Below are positions 17,485 to 26,047 of a stretch of 64,000 nt of DNA, one piece after another. The stretch spans positions 1,379,501 through 1,443,500 of the forward strand of contig NZ_OY763931.1 in assembly GCF_963667685.1 (NCBI RefSeq), given 5' to 3'. The DNA comes from Maridesulfovibrio sp. GTDB taxonomy: Bacteria; Desulfobacterota; Desulfovibrionia; Desulfovibrionales; Desulfovibrionaceae. The translations under genes and the position numbers were made by a program. Every line of letters starts with the position of its first letter. The first letter of the stretch is position 1. The notes under the pieces were generated by a model that did no database searches, was not told the origin of the DNA, and saw only the letters and a list, made by a program, of their open reading frames with translations.

Positions 17485-18645
17485 TTAGAGCGCCGCTTCA
17501 TAAATTTTCTCAACGTCTTCCTGACTGAGTTCTACTGGATTGGTGACCATACAGGCATCCTGCAAAGCAAGCTCGGCCAACTGGGGTATATCTTCCCGAC
17601 TCAAACCAAGATCACCAAGAGATTTCTTAATCCCGGCTGATTTGCGTAAAGCGATAATTGCCTCCACCAGCTCATCACAAATCTGTTCGCTACTTTTTTC
17701 CGCGACATCAACTCCCATTTTCTGCGCTATATTAGTATATCTATCCACCGCATAAGGAAAATTTGTTTTAATAACATAAGGAAGAAGAATAGCGTTGCAT
17801 TCTCCGTGCGGAAGGTCGAGAAACCCACCAAGGCTATGGGCCATGGCATGAACAGCGCCAAGAATGGCATTTGAAAAAGCAAGCCCGGCTTCCATGGAAC
17901 CGAGCATTACGAGACCGCGCAATTCTATATTCAGCGGGTTGTTTATGGCACCTACAAGATTCTTTGAAACCAGTTCAATAGCATCAAGTGCAAACAAATC
18001 AGTCAGTGCTGAATTAGCATTTGAAACATAGGCTTCCATTGCATGGGTCAAAGCATCCAGACCTGTTGCAGCAGTGAGAGCGGCATCCATAGTGGTGGTC
18101 AATTCCGGGTCGATCAGAGCCGCATCAGGAACCATGGCTTTACTGACGATGCTTATTTTTACATCTCGCTCGGTATCAGTTATTATAGCAAACTGGGAGA
18201 CATCAGCTGAACTTCCAGATGTTGTCGGAACGCAAATCAAGGGAGGGCCGGGAACCTCTACCATGTCCACACCTTCGAAATTTAAGATATGGGAATTATT
18301 GGTAGTTACTATGCCTATTCCTTTGGCGCAATCCATGGGACTTCCCCCACCGACTGCGATAATACAGTCGCACCTGTTTTCAAGGTAGAATTCAGCCCCC
18401 TCCATAACTTCTACATCGCGGGGATTCTCGGAAACATTGCTGAAAACGAAAGTTTCAATACCAGCATCTTCCAAACTTTCACGAACACCCTTCACCCAGC
18501 TGCATTCAACTATTCCCGAATCACTGACAATCAAAGCCCTGCTAACCCCGAAATTTTCCGCATACTGCCCGGCAAGCTTCGAAGAACCGACCCCGAAAAC
18601 AAGTTCAGGAGCGACAAATTTCCTCATCGCTAAAACTTCTTTCAC
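17485..18645 (-). CDS. Iron-containing alcohol dehydrogenase
   Basis: This group III NAD(P)-dependent alcohol dehydrogenase, of about 386 residues, probably interconverts short-chain alcohols and aldehydes. The N-terminal Rossmann domain includes GGGSPMDCAKGIGI. Next come PTTSGSSADVSQFA and the metal-binding C-terminal domain with DALTHAMEAYVS and the His ligands in VHAMAHSLGGFLDLPHGECN. GTG at 18645 is preferred because GGAGGG lies 4-5 bases upstream; the frame extends to an ATG at 18657, and a downstream ATG at 18627 is also possible. Such enzymes are highly expressed in Desulfovibrio grown on ethanol or under energy stress, but the substrate cannot be read from sequence. Confidence 0.92.
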   Translation of the reverse strand: MKEVLAMRKFVAPELVFGVGSSKLAGQYAENFGVSRALIVSDSGIVECSWVKGVRESLEDAGIETFVFSNVSENPRDVEVMEGAEFYLENRCDCIIAVGGGSPMDCAKGIGIVTTNNSHILNFEGVDMVEVPGPPLICVPTTSGSSADVSQFAIITDTERDVKISIVSKAMVPDAALIDPELTTTMDAALTAATGLDALTHAMEAYVSNANSALTDLFALDAIELVSKNLVGAINNPLNIELRGLVMLGSMEAGLAFSNAILGAVHAMAHSLGGFLDLPHGECNAILLPYVIKTNFPYAVDRYTNIAQKMGVDVAEKSSEQICDELVEAIIALRKSAGIKKSLGDLGLSREDIPQLAELALQDACMVTNPVELSQEDVEKIYEAAL

Positions 18646-18814
18646 AGTTCCCTCCATAGGCTAAGGACAAGCGTTAACCATAACGCGCAATTACTTTTTT
18701 TCAAACATATAAAAAGTTAGCATAAAACGTCATCAAGGTGCAACATCAGAAAGTGAAATCTAAAACCCTATCTGTTGCCATCAATCTCATATTAGAATTA
18801 TAAGATATACATAT

Positions 18815-18852
18815 AAAAAAGCCGTCCCCATGTCATAGACATGAAGACGGCC
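18815..18852 (-). terminator. Intrinsic terminator after DUF4301 gene
   Basis: On the minus strand GCCGTC(TTCATGTC) pairs with (GACATGGG)GACGGC around a short loop and is followed by TTTTTT. It ends the transcript of the gene at 18875. Confidence 0.88.
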
Positions 18853-18874
18853 ATTAATCATCTTTGCTATAATA

Positions 18875-20410
18875 TTACTTGCGATGTTCGTCTTTAAGCA
18901 GGTCATTAACAGTCTTGACCGGAGAAAAAGTACTCAGTGGAACTTCCACGAACACAGTAATCCAATCGGCCATGGAACCATTCCACAGACCGGGCAGTTC
19001 CATTGCCTTGAGTTCGCGGCCATTACGGGACTTAACAGAAATAAACCCGGTTTCAGGATCAATAAAATTCTTCAGGTTGTACCATTCACCCCGGTGGCTG
19101 CGCATGCCGCAAACAATATCCACAGGATTAAAATGAGTAGCACTTCTTACAATGGAAGCCTGTTGCGAATCATTCATATCAACCTGACTCTTTTCTACAA
19201 TCTGCAGGGAAATAAAACCGTCAGGACCATTCACCCAAAAAGGTCCACCGCCCGGTTCACCTTCATTCCTCACCATACCGCAGACACGCACAGGCTTTGA
19301 AAGACGGAGCCGAAGCATACTGATCTTATCGTCAAGACTCATCTGAGTGAAGTTTTCCGGCAATTGCATGGAAAGGTGGGCAACTGCAAAAATAGCAACG
19401 GCTGCAACTTCAAACTCACTGCAATGATGGTTTTCCAGCATATTCAGGCATTCAAATATCTGATCCTGAATTCTGACAAGTAGACCACCAAGTAACTTTT
19501 TGTACTCAATAGTGTCTTCTTTCTCACAATCAGGGACAACGTTATCAATATTCTTCAGAAAAACTATGTCGCCACGCATCTTGTGCAAATTATCCAGCAA
19601 TGCACCATGACCTGCCGGACGAAATAGAATCTTCCCACTCTCGATCCGGAAAACCTCATTATTCAGGTCAACAGCAACGGTATCAGTCTTTCTGTCCTGG
19701 CGGGAAAATTCAATATCAAAGCGACAATCAGGATACTTGGCTACGACATCACCAATATGCTCCCTGATACTATCTTCATGCTCTGGGGCTACCGTGAAAT
19801 GCAGCTTCACACGGTCTCGACGATCCTTAATATGAGCCACAGCTTCAGCTATATGCTCTGCAAAAGGAGTCCTGTATCCGTCTTCATAACGGTGGAAAGG
19901 AATCAATCCCTTAGGCTTGGAACTATAGTTCAAGCCTTTTTCCGTTAACAGGAATTCCAGGATCAGTTCATAATCCTGCGCCGCGTAAGCTTCTTCCAGA
20001 TCAACTCCAGCTTCCTTCATTGATTCCATCAGCTCAGCGTAGAACGGAAATACCGGAAGCAGATCCATAAAATTTTGAACCATTTCCGCATCATTTTCCG
20101 AAAGCTCTTCACCGTTCATTTTTGCCAGCAGATGCTTAAACATACGCGTGGCAGCACCGGATGCCGGAACAAACTTACTGAAACGCCCTTCGGCGGCTGC
20201 GCTTTCAAAGCAACCCAGCAGCTCATCCTTCTCATCGAACTTAATCCGGTAGATTCCATCATTCAAAGTACAGGCTCGCTCCAGTTTGGTAGGTTCGAAT
20301 CCAACTTTAAATCTTTCAATCTGTTTTTCCAGTTCGGAAGCAGAAATGCCTTCATCAATAATATCAATCAAACCATTCTCAATTTCACGAAGTTCATTTT
20401 CAGTAACCAT
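18875..20410 (-). CDS. DUF4301 family protein
   Basis: This 511-residue cytoplasmic protein matches the uncharacterised DUF4301 family. Visible family motifs are KFVPASGAATRMFKHLL (about 78-94), KPKGLIPFHRY (about 165) and FRPAGHGALLDNL followed by GDIVFLKNIDNVVPD (about 265-300). The layout (an early Gly-rich SGAATR motif, then KGLIPFH and a Gly-His-Gly motif) resembles sugar nucleotidyltransferases of the UTP-glucose pyrophosphorylase type, so a nucleotidyltransferase-like fold is plausible, but no activity is established. The gene stands alone, with a terminator downstream and a 543-base AT-rich gap upstream. No signal peptide or membrane segment is present. Confidence 0.82.
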   Translation of the reverse strand: MVTENELREIENGLIDIIDEGISASELEKQIERFKVGFEPTKLERACTLNDGIYRIKFDEKDELLGCFESAAAEGRFSKFVPASGAATRMFKHLLAKMNGEELSENDAEMVQNFMDLLPVFPFYAELMESMKEAGVDLEEAYAAQDYELILEFLLTEKGLNYSSKPKGLIPFHRYEDGYRTPFAEHIAEAVAHIKDRRDRVKLHFTVAPEHEDSIREHIGDVVAKYPDCRFDIEFSRQDRKTDTVAVDLNNEVFRIESGKILFRPAGHGALLDNLHKMRGDIVFLKNIDNVVPDCEKEDTIEYKKLLGGLLVRIQDQIFECLNMLENHHCSEFEVAAVAIFAVAHLSMQLPENFTQMSLDDKISMLRLRLSKPVRVCGMVRNEGEPGGGPFWVNGPDGFISLQIVEKSQVDMNDSQQASIVRSATHFNPVDIVCGMRSHRGEWYNLKNFIDPETGFISVKSRNGRELKAMELPGLWNGSMADWITVFVEVPLSTFSPVKTVNDLLKDEHRK

Positions 20411-20953
20411 AACTTACCTTCCCGTGCTTAAAATTGAAAAACAGCGTAAAATCAAATTCTTATCCAGATATAGAACTGTACCCAATGCACTGTCTGCCAC
20501 AGCTGGATACCTACCCCTTAACACAAATTTTCGAGCGTGTTTAGTGTCAAAATAATTATATTTGAAACTATTTTGTTTTTCCTAAGGAACTCCACATCTT
20601 AAGCTAAGTATCTAATTTAATGATTTTTTTATCATCCAAATAAAAATATTCATGAAAAACAGTTACTAGAAAGTGTCGGAGCTGAAACAGACTGACTCAG
20701 AAAGGTGACGCAAATTTTTACTATAAGATGTATCTCAAAAGAAAGGCCCTGTGATGTTTGCGTAGAACTAAACTGGGGTAATAAAATTTGCTCAGAAAAG
20801 AGGTTGCAAAAGAAATGAAGCTCTGTTCATTTATAATCAAATTACTTGTTGTAATAGCATCGAACTGTTCATATGGTTTTGATACTTACAAGTACGTAGT
20901 GAATAACAGATATCACGACTATTTGTTAAAAACTCTAACCCCAAGGCTAAACC
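20411..20953. other. AT-rich divergent intergenic region
   Basis: This 543-base gap separates the DUF4301 gene (minus) from znuA (plus) and should hold both promoters. A near-palindrome TCAAA-ATAATTATA-TTTGA lies at about 20547-20565 and could be an operator. ACGCAAA (about 20707) and TTTGCGT (about 20757) form an inverted repeat. A weak 60-70 codon reading frame near 20814 overlaps the znuA start and is not called. Confidence 0.4.
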
Positions 20954-21931
20954 ATGAAAAAAAATATTTTCGCTGTGATCCTTGCATTAATTTTGCTTCT
21001 GGGTCTCAACGCCACGGCAATTGCTAAACCCGTAGTTTTCGTCAGCATCGTTCCCCAGAAATATTTTGTGGAACAGATAGCCGGAGACCTGCTTGATGTA
21101 GAGGTTCTGGTTTCTCCCGGCGCAAACCCGCACATGTATGAACCGACACCAGCACAGATGTCCAAAATGACCAAAGCAAAAGCATACTTTGCTATAGGCA
21201 TCAATCTCGAAAACACCTGGTTGCCAAGAATTAATGGTACAGTTCCTTCACTGCGCATGGTCTACACGCAGCGTGGAGTGGAAAAAATACCCATGGCAGC
21301 ACATGAACATCATCATGATGACGATGAAGGACAGACCAAACATCTTGACCACGATAAACAGGCTATGCATGCTGAAGGCGAACATCATGACCACGAAGGT
21401 CTTGATGAACATTCACACGACCACGACCACGGCACACTCGATCCGCATATCTGGCTTGATCCGATCAGAGTAAAGACCATCGCCCGTAATATCTGCAAAG
21501 GATTGGGCAAGGCTGACCCCGCAAACAGCGCTACCTACGAAGCCAACCTTGAAAAGTTCCTTATGGAACTCGACAAGCTCAATACAGACATCACCGCAAT
21601 TCTGGCTGATGTACCTTCCAATCAGCGTTCTTTTCTGGTCTTTCACCCCTCATGGGGCTATTTTGCACAGCGCTACGGGCTGACCCAGCTCCCCATTGAA
21701 AGCCAAGGCCGTGAACCCAGTCCTAAAGAGCTTGCTGAAATAATCAAAGAAGCCAAGACAAAAGATATCAAAGTTATCTTTGTACAGCCTCAGATCTCCC
21801 AGCGAACGGCAAAGGCCATTGCCAGCCAGATAGGTGGCAGCGTTGAGCAGCTGGACCCGCTCTCCATTAATTGGAAAGACAACCTCATCAACGCAGCCAA
21901 AGCCTTTAAGCAGCATCTGAATTCAAATTAA
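20954..21931 (+). CDS. znuA: ZnuA-type metal ABC transporter substrate-binding protein
   Basis: This is a periplasmic cluster A-I (cluster 9) metal-binding protein, most likely for zinc. The 325-residue protein has a signal peptide (1-24, ending AIA). Metal ligands are recognisable: H60 in GANPHMYEP, H165 in DPHIWLDP and H231 in FHPSWGYF, with an acidic ligand expected near LDPLSINW. A long His/Asp/Glu-rich loop at 117-159 (EHHHDDDE, EHHDHE, HSHDHDH) is typical of zinc-specific members. No znuB or znuC genes are adjacent, so the permease and ATPase must lie elsewhere. The convergent YcgQ/YcgR-type pair downstream has its own His/Cys metal loop, which suggests a metal homeostasis cluster. Confidence 0.9.
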   Translation: MKKNIFAVILALILLLGLNATAIAKPVVFVSIVPQKYFVEQIAGDLLDVEVLVSPGANPHMYEPTPAQMSKMTKAKAYFAIGINLENTWLPRINGTVPSLRMVYTQRGVEKIPMAAHEHHHDDDEGQTKHLDHDKQAMHAEGEHHDHEGLDEHSHDHDHGTLDPHIWLDPIRVKTIARNICKGLGKADPANSATYEANLEKFLMELDKLNTDITAILADVPSNQRSFLVFHPSWGYFAQRYGLTQLPIESQGREPSPKELAEIIKEAKTKDIKVIFVQPQISQRTAKAIASQIGGSVEQLDPLSINWKDNLINAAKAFKQHLNSN

Positions 21932-21943
21932 AGCCAATAGACT

Positions 21944-21999
21944 AAAAAAAAGCGCCCGCTAACTTCATATATATGAATTTAGCGGGCGCTTTATTTTTT
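21944..21999. terminator. Bidirectional terminator between znuA and the TIGR03943 gene
   Basis: AGCGCCCGCTAA pairs with TTAGCGGGCGCT; an AT-rich loop separates the arms. It has A-runs on its left and T-runs on its right, so it can work for both convergent genes. Confidence 0.88.
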
Positions 22000-22030
22000 A
22001 ATCATTCGAGAAATTAATTTTGAAAAATCC

Positions 22031-22807
22031 CTAGTATGAAAACGGAGCCTGTCCCTGAATATCAAAAATGAACGGCACGCCTTCCACCGAAACTTCCTCG
22101 ACTTCTATTGCGTGCATGATATAGATATCGCTTCTAACCGCAGTCAACGCTCCCGGGAGTGTGAACGACATGCCGGGCAAAAGAACTTTCTCCTCTATTG
22201 TCCCGACCGCCCTGACCCATGCCCCGGACTGGTAATGTTCTGGATCATCAACTTTGACCGGAGTCAGCACAGCAGTAGAATCTGCAAAGCAACAGGTGAT
22301 GAGCAGGCGGCCCACACAGATATAACCTTCCCGGTCCAATTCCGGAGCACGTACTACGGTACCCTGAATAGCAAAACGATTTCCGGGTTTCACAAACCCT
22401 TCAGATTCACCCAGCAATAATTCCGCGACATTGATCTTTGTATATTCCCGCCCCCCAATTTCCATGGTCGGCGAAATCTTTTCTTCCGGGTACTCCATGG
22501 TAAAACCGCCTCCGCCCATTGAAGGTTTAGTTTCTGGCATACCTAAGGATCCAGAGGTTGTGATAGCTGTTCCGGCCAGTACCAGAAACGACAGAACACC
22601 GAGAAGTTCACTTACCTTCCGCTTACGCTGCGTATGAAAAAAGCAGCCGAATCCCACTATAATGAGGATCACACCGCTAACAAAAGTAAGCCATGAATAC
22701 TTGGGGTGGATAAACTGCCAGTAGATTGGCGAGCGGGCCAGCATCGCCATGAAACTACCCATGAAAATCAACAGGAATGACTCAAGGAATCGCATCAGCA
22801 CAGCCAT
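22031..22807 (-). CDS. TIGR03943/DUF1980 family membrane protein (YcgQ-like)
   Basis: This 258-residue protein belongs to the YcgQ-like family that accompanies YcgR-type permeases. It has three hydrophobic helices in the N-terminal ~85 residues (about 9-27, 37-56 and 68-85). A glycine-rich linker follows, and then a beta-rich extracytoplasmic domain (about 110-250) with the family segments GREYTKINVAELLLG and LITCCFADSTAV, the latter with a Cys-Cys pair. The start ATG lies one base after the stop of the upstream permease gene, so the two are translationally coupled and very likely form one complex. The transported substrate is not known; the context of a ZnuA-like protein and metal-rich loop points to metal handling. 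Confidence 0.82.
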   Translation of the reverse strand: MAVLMRFLESFLLIFMGSFMAMLARSPIYWQFIHPKYSWLTFVSGVILIIVGFGCFFHTQRKRKVSELLGVLSFLVLAGTAITTSGSLGMPETKPSMGGGGFTMEYPEEKISPTMEIGGREYTKINVAELLLGESEGFVKPGNRFAIQGTVVRAPELDREGYICVGRLLITCCFADSTAVLTPVKVDDPEHYQSGAWVRAVGTIEEKVLLPGMSFTLPGALTAVRSDIYIMHAIEVEEVSVEGVPFIFDIQGQAPFSY

Positions 22808-22808
22808 T

Positions 22809-23741
22809 TTACCAGCCTCCCGATGCGAGCAGCATGCTTGTCACATAGACTGAGCCCGTAGGAACCAGCACAAGAGCGATTGCCACGCGTCTACTGAAGA
22901 CCGCAAAAAACATGGGGATGAGTTTCAGGTCCACCATGGGCCCGATAGCCATGAATGCAACCTTGGCTGAAGTTGGAAACAACACAAAAGATGCGGCCAC
23001 AAATGCATCAGCTTCAGAACAGATGGACAGAAGTACTGCCATAAGCATCAGGCCGCTGACGGCAAGCAAGCCGTTTCCTGCAAAAGCGTTCAATATTTCA
23101 GGAGGCAGAAAAGTCTTGAATCCGGCCGCAACAACAGCACCAAAGACCAGAAAGCGTCCCATGGAATAAAACTCGGCTCCGGTGTGGAACAGTATTGCTC
23201 TGAATTTGTTTCCTTCATCCACTCCGCAACCGCAAGCGCAGCCGTGACCGTGGTCATGTCTATGCTGCTCCTCTATCTCCCCCAGCCTCTTCAGGTCGAT
23301 AGGCTGAGGTTTGAGTACAATATTCGGGGTGGCATTTCCAAGAACAGATCCGATAATCATAGCAGGAATTATAACCATTGCCACACGCAAGGCGACCACG
23401 CTCCAATCGCCCTGAAATGCAAACAGAGTAGAGCCTATCACTACCGGATTAACTACCGGTGCTGCCATCATATAGGGTATAGCGGTCCTTGGAGGCACAT
23501 TTTTAAGCAACAACCTTTTAGCAACCGGAACAATGCCGCACTCACAAGTAGGTAGGAGAATACCGGCAAAAAGCCCGACTGCAATCTGTCCCGCAGAATT
23601 ACGCGGGATAAGACGCAACAAAGTTTCCTCAGAAACAAGGACCTCAATCACTGCCCCTATCAACGAACCGAGCAAAAGAAATGGAGCCGCCTCCATGACA
23701 ATGGAAGTCGCAGCCATAGCAAAAATGGATATATCCTGCAT
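22809..23741 (-). CDS. Permease of the DUF318/YcgR family
   Basis: This 310-residue integral membrane protein has about eight hydrophobic segments and the conserved PTCECGIVPVAKRLLLKNVP motif (about 64-83) and CSEADAFVAAS motif (about 245) of the predicted permease family that also includes ArsP. A cytoplasmic-looking loop at about 160-172 is rich in His and Cys (HRHDHGHGCACGCG), a likely metal-binding site. It is the first gene of the pair with the YcgQ-like protein. Homologues are involved in organoarsenic export or are of unknown specificity. The His/Cys loop and the neighbouring zinc-binding protein suggest zinc or another soft metal, but this is inference. Confidence 0.85.
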   Translation of the reverse strand: MQDISIFAMAATSIVMEAAPFLLLGSLIGAVIEVLVSEETLLRLIPRNSAGQIAVGLFAGILLPTCECGIVPVAKRLLLKNVPPRTAIPYMMAAPVVNPVVIGSTLFAFQGDWSVVALRVAMVIIPAMIIGSVLGNATPNIVLKPQPIDLKRLGEIEEQHRHDHGHGCACGCGVDEGNKFRAILFHTGAEFYSMGRFLVFGAVVAAGFKTFLPPEILNAFAGNGLLAVSGLMLMAVLLSICSEADAFVAASFVLFPTSAKVAFMAIGPMVDLKLIPMFFAVFSRRVAIALVLVPTGSVYVTSMLLASGGW

Positions 23742-23949
23742 CCGAACCTTCTTTTGGGATCAATTATGGACTCCGTGCCCAGAGGTGGGCTGGAACTCTT
23801 CTACAGCAAAGGAGTAATAGATATGATCATCAATTTACGCCAATTTCAAACAAATAAATATATCAAACGGATGAGACCGGCTTATTTAAGCCACTATTTG
23901 TTGAATCAGTACAGAGATATTAATTATGGCTAGAGAAAAGCAACAGGCA

Positions 23950-23985
23950 CAAAAAAAGACCCAATCAAATTGATTGAGTCTTTTC
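23950..23985 (-). terminator. Intrinsic terminator of tRNA-fMet copy 1
   Basis: On the minus strand AAAAGACTCAATCA pairs with TGATTGGGTCTTTT, ending in seven T. Nearly the same hairpin follows copy 3 at 34679. Confidence 0.88.
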
Positions 23986-23997
23986 TATGAAGCATGA

Positions 23998-24074
<77 letters not shown>

Positions 24075-24088
24075 TCACTGTGAGAGCA

Positions 24089-24117
24089 TGACTACATGCT
24101 CCGGAATCTGCTGTCAA
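24089..24117 (-). promoter_or_regulatory. Sigma-70 promoter of tRNA-fMet copy 1
   Basis: Minus strand: TTGACA (24117-24112), a 17-base spacer and TAGTCA (24094-24089), 15 bases before the tRNA. It lies between the two tandem fMet genes. Confidence 0.72.
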
Positions 24118-24235
24118 CTAAAATACTGACTTTATGCAGATTTTTTATTTCAGCGAAAGAAAATTTCATTTCGCCACTCAGTCAGGAACTTTGAGCTTCC
24201 CGCCTCCGAGACCGCCGTCATAACCGGAAGTCAGG

Positions 24236-24312
<77 letters not shown>

Positions 24313-24327
24313 TCACTGAGAAGAGTA

Positions 24328-24356
24328 GGTCTACAGATACCACCCAAGTATGTCAA
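24328..24356 (-). promoter_or_regulatory. Sigma-70 promoter of tRNA-fMet copy 2
   Basis: Minus strand: TTGACA (24356-24351), a 17-base spacer and TAGACC (24333-24328), 15 bases before the tRNA. Confidence 0.75.
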
Positions 24357-24407
24357 CTCAAAATTTGAAATTAATTCAAATAAGCAAACATATTTAAATA
24401 ATAACCA

Positions 24408-25298
24408 TTAATTAGTGCCTTTTTTTCCAAAATAGCAAATCAACTCTCTGCGCAAACTTTCAAGCAACTCAGTCTCCACATTCCATGAATGCCAATAAAG
24501 CGGGACCGGAACCCGTCCCTGCGGCAATATTTCAATTAGTCTTCCTGATTCTATTTCAGATTGGACTTGAAAGACCGGGGCCATACCATAGGCCAACCCA
24601 CGACAGAGCACATCCACGAAAGCTTGGGGTGAAGGAATATAGAAGATGGGGAATGGGAATGACTCACCCGGAAAAACCTTTTCCAACATCTGATACTGAG
24701 TAACATCCCTACGATTAAAAAGCGCCGCCGGAGCCTTGGACACTGATTCCCGGTTGATTCCTTCACTAAACCATTTCGCGTAAAACTCAGGTGAGCTAAG
24801 ACAAATATAATCGAAGGAGACCAGATAATCACTGCGACATCCTTTGACCGGCTTGGAGCAGGTTCCTACGCAACCGACAACCTCCCCCCGGCGGAGCATC
24901 TCGTGAGTCCGGTTCTCATCATCCACATAGAGGTCAAGCAGAACATTGTGCTCTTTCAAAAAACCATCCACTGCATCCATAAACCACGAAGCAAGACTGT
25001 CCGCATTCACGCCGACAGGCAGGGTCATGAACCCTCGGTTTGTATTAAGTCCCATGGATTCGTTCAACTCATATTCCATAAGACGGATGCTGCGCAGGTG
25101 TTTGATCAGTTTGCGCCCATCCTCAGTCGGTTCGGGCGGTGTTGAGCGCACCAATAGGACACGGCCCAGCTGATCCTCAAAATTTCGAATACGCTGCGAT
25201 ACTGCTGACTGTGAAATATTCAACTTAACGGCTGCCTTATCAAAGCCGCCTTCCTCAACCACTGCCGCTAGAGCTTCCAGAAAGATATTATCAAGCAT
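24408..25298 (-). CDS. LysR family regulator, ArgP/LysG type
   Basis: This 296-residue LysR-type transcription factor has an N-terminal winged helix-turn-helix (about 3-62, with AAVKLNISQSAVSQRIRNFEDQLG) and a C-terminal effector-binding domain (about 90-290). The start LDNIFLEALAAVVEEGGFDKAA and the segment VLLVRSTPPEPTEDGRKL are typical of the ArgP/IciA/LysG branch, which senses lysine or arginine. It is divergent from the LysE exporter gene with a 99-base gap, the standard LysG-LysE arrangement. It therefore probably activates the exporter when basic amino acids accumulate. Confidence 0.9.
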   Translation of the reverse strand: MLDNIFLEALAAVVEEGGFDKAAVKLNISQSAVSQRIRNFEDQLGRVLLVRSTPPEPTEDGRKLIKHLRSIRLMEYELNESMGLNTNRGFMTLPVGVNADSLASWFMDAVDGFLKEHNVLLDLYVDDENRTHEMLRRGEVVGCVGTCSKPVKGCRSDYLVSFDYICLSSPEFYAKWFSEGINRESVSKAPAALFNRRDVTQYQMLEKVFPGESFPFPIFYIPSPQAFVDVLCRGLAYGMAPVFQVQSEIESGRLIEILPQGRVPVPLYWHSWNVETELLESLRRELICYFGKKGTN

Positions 25299-25397
25299 GA
25301 ACCCATCATAAGTTAAACTTATTAAAAATTAAAATGTTTAATTTTACTAATTCAAATCACAGCCATATATTACTCAAAAAACACAAAGGAGTTGTAA

Positions 25398-26018
25398 ATG
25401 AATTCAATTATACCATATTTGCAGGGATTTGGAACAGGAGCAGGGTTGATCATAGCCATCGGCGCACAAAATGCTTTTGTGCTTACCCAGAGCATTAGGC
25501 GAAATCATCATCTCACCATCTGTCTTGTCTGCGCTATTTGTGATGCTGTATTGATCAGTCTTGGTGTGTTGGGGACCGGGAGTTTGATTGCGTCCAACCC
25601 TATGCTGCTCAAGCCCGCGGCTTGGGGTGGTGCGGCTTTTCTGGCCTGGTACGGATTCGGATCTTTGCGCTCAGCATTGAAGGGCGGACAGCTGGAAGCG
25701 CAAGAAGCGGCAGCAACTGGGCTTAAATCTGTTATCTTGCTCACCCTGACCATTACCCTGCTCAATCCTCACGTATATCTGGACACGGTGGTTATGCTCG
25801 GGTCCATTAGTGGACAGTATGAAGGAACAGAGCGGTATCTTTTTGGATTAGGGGCCATATCCGCATCTTTCATATGGTTTTATACACTCGGATTCGGAGG
25901 AAGAGCTTTAGCGCCGCTGTTTAAAAAGCCTGTGACATGGCGAGTGCTCGACAGTGCAGTCTGTCTGACAATGTGGTTTGTTGCATGGAATCTATTAGAA
26001 AAAGCCATGAATGTGTGA
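25398..26018 (+). CDS. LysE/ArgO family amino acid exporter
   Basis: This 206-residue inner-membrane exporter of the LysE family has about six hydrophobic helices. The family signature is near the N-terminus: GAGLIIAIGAQNAFVLTQSI (about 14-33). CDAVLISLGVLG and LTLLNPHVYLDTVVMLGS are also conserved, the latter with the NPHVYLDT motif of LysE/ArgO. AAAGGAG lies 6 bases before ATG 25398. It is divergent from the ArgP/LysG-type regulator. Export of lysine and/or arginine is the expected role; which one is preferred cannot be told from sequence. Confidence 0.92.
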   Translation: MNSIIPYLQGFGTGAGLIIAIGAQNAFVLTQSIRRNHHLTICLVCAICDAVLISLGVLGTGSLIASNPMLLKPAAWGGAAFLAWYGFGSLRSALKGGQLEAQEAAATGLKSVILLTLTITLLNPHVYLDTVVMLGSISGQYEGTERYLFGLGAISASFIWFYTLGFGGRALAPLFKKPVTWRVLDSAVCLTMWFVAWNLLEKAMNV

Positions 26019-26046
26019 TCTGATCACACACTCATGGCTCTTATTC
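26002..26046. terminator. Bidirectional terminator between lysE and the chemoreceptor gene
   Basis: AGCCATGA-(A)TGTGTGATC pairs with GATCACACA-CTCATGGCT. It overlaps the end of the exporter gene and abuts the chemoreceptor stop at 26048. T-runs are present on both strands. Confidence 0.8.
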
Positions 26047-26047
26047 T

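Noticed and set aside
20788..21027. Short frame with signal-peptide-like start upstream of znuA
   Set aside because: It starts with TTG (ATG at 20814), overlaps the znuA start in another frame, has no clear ribosome site and no recognisable domain.
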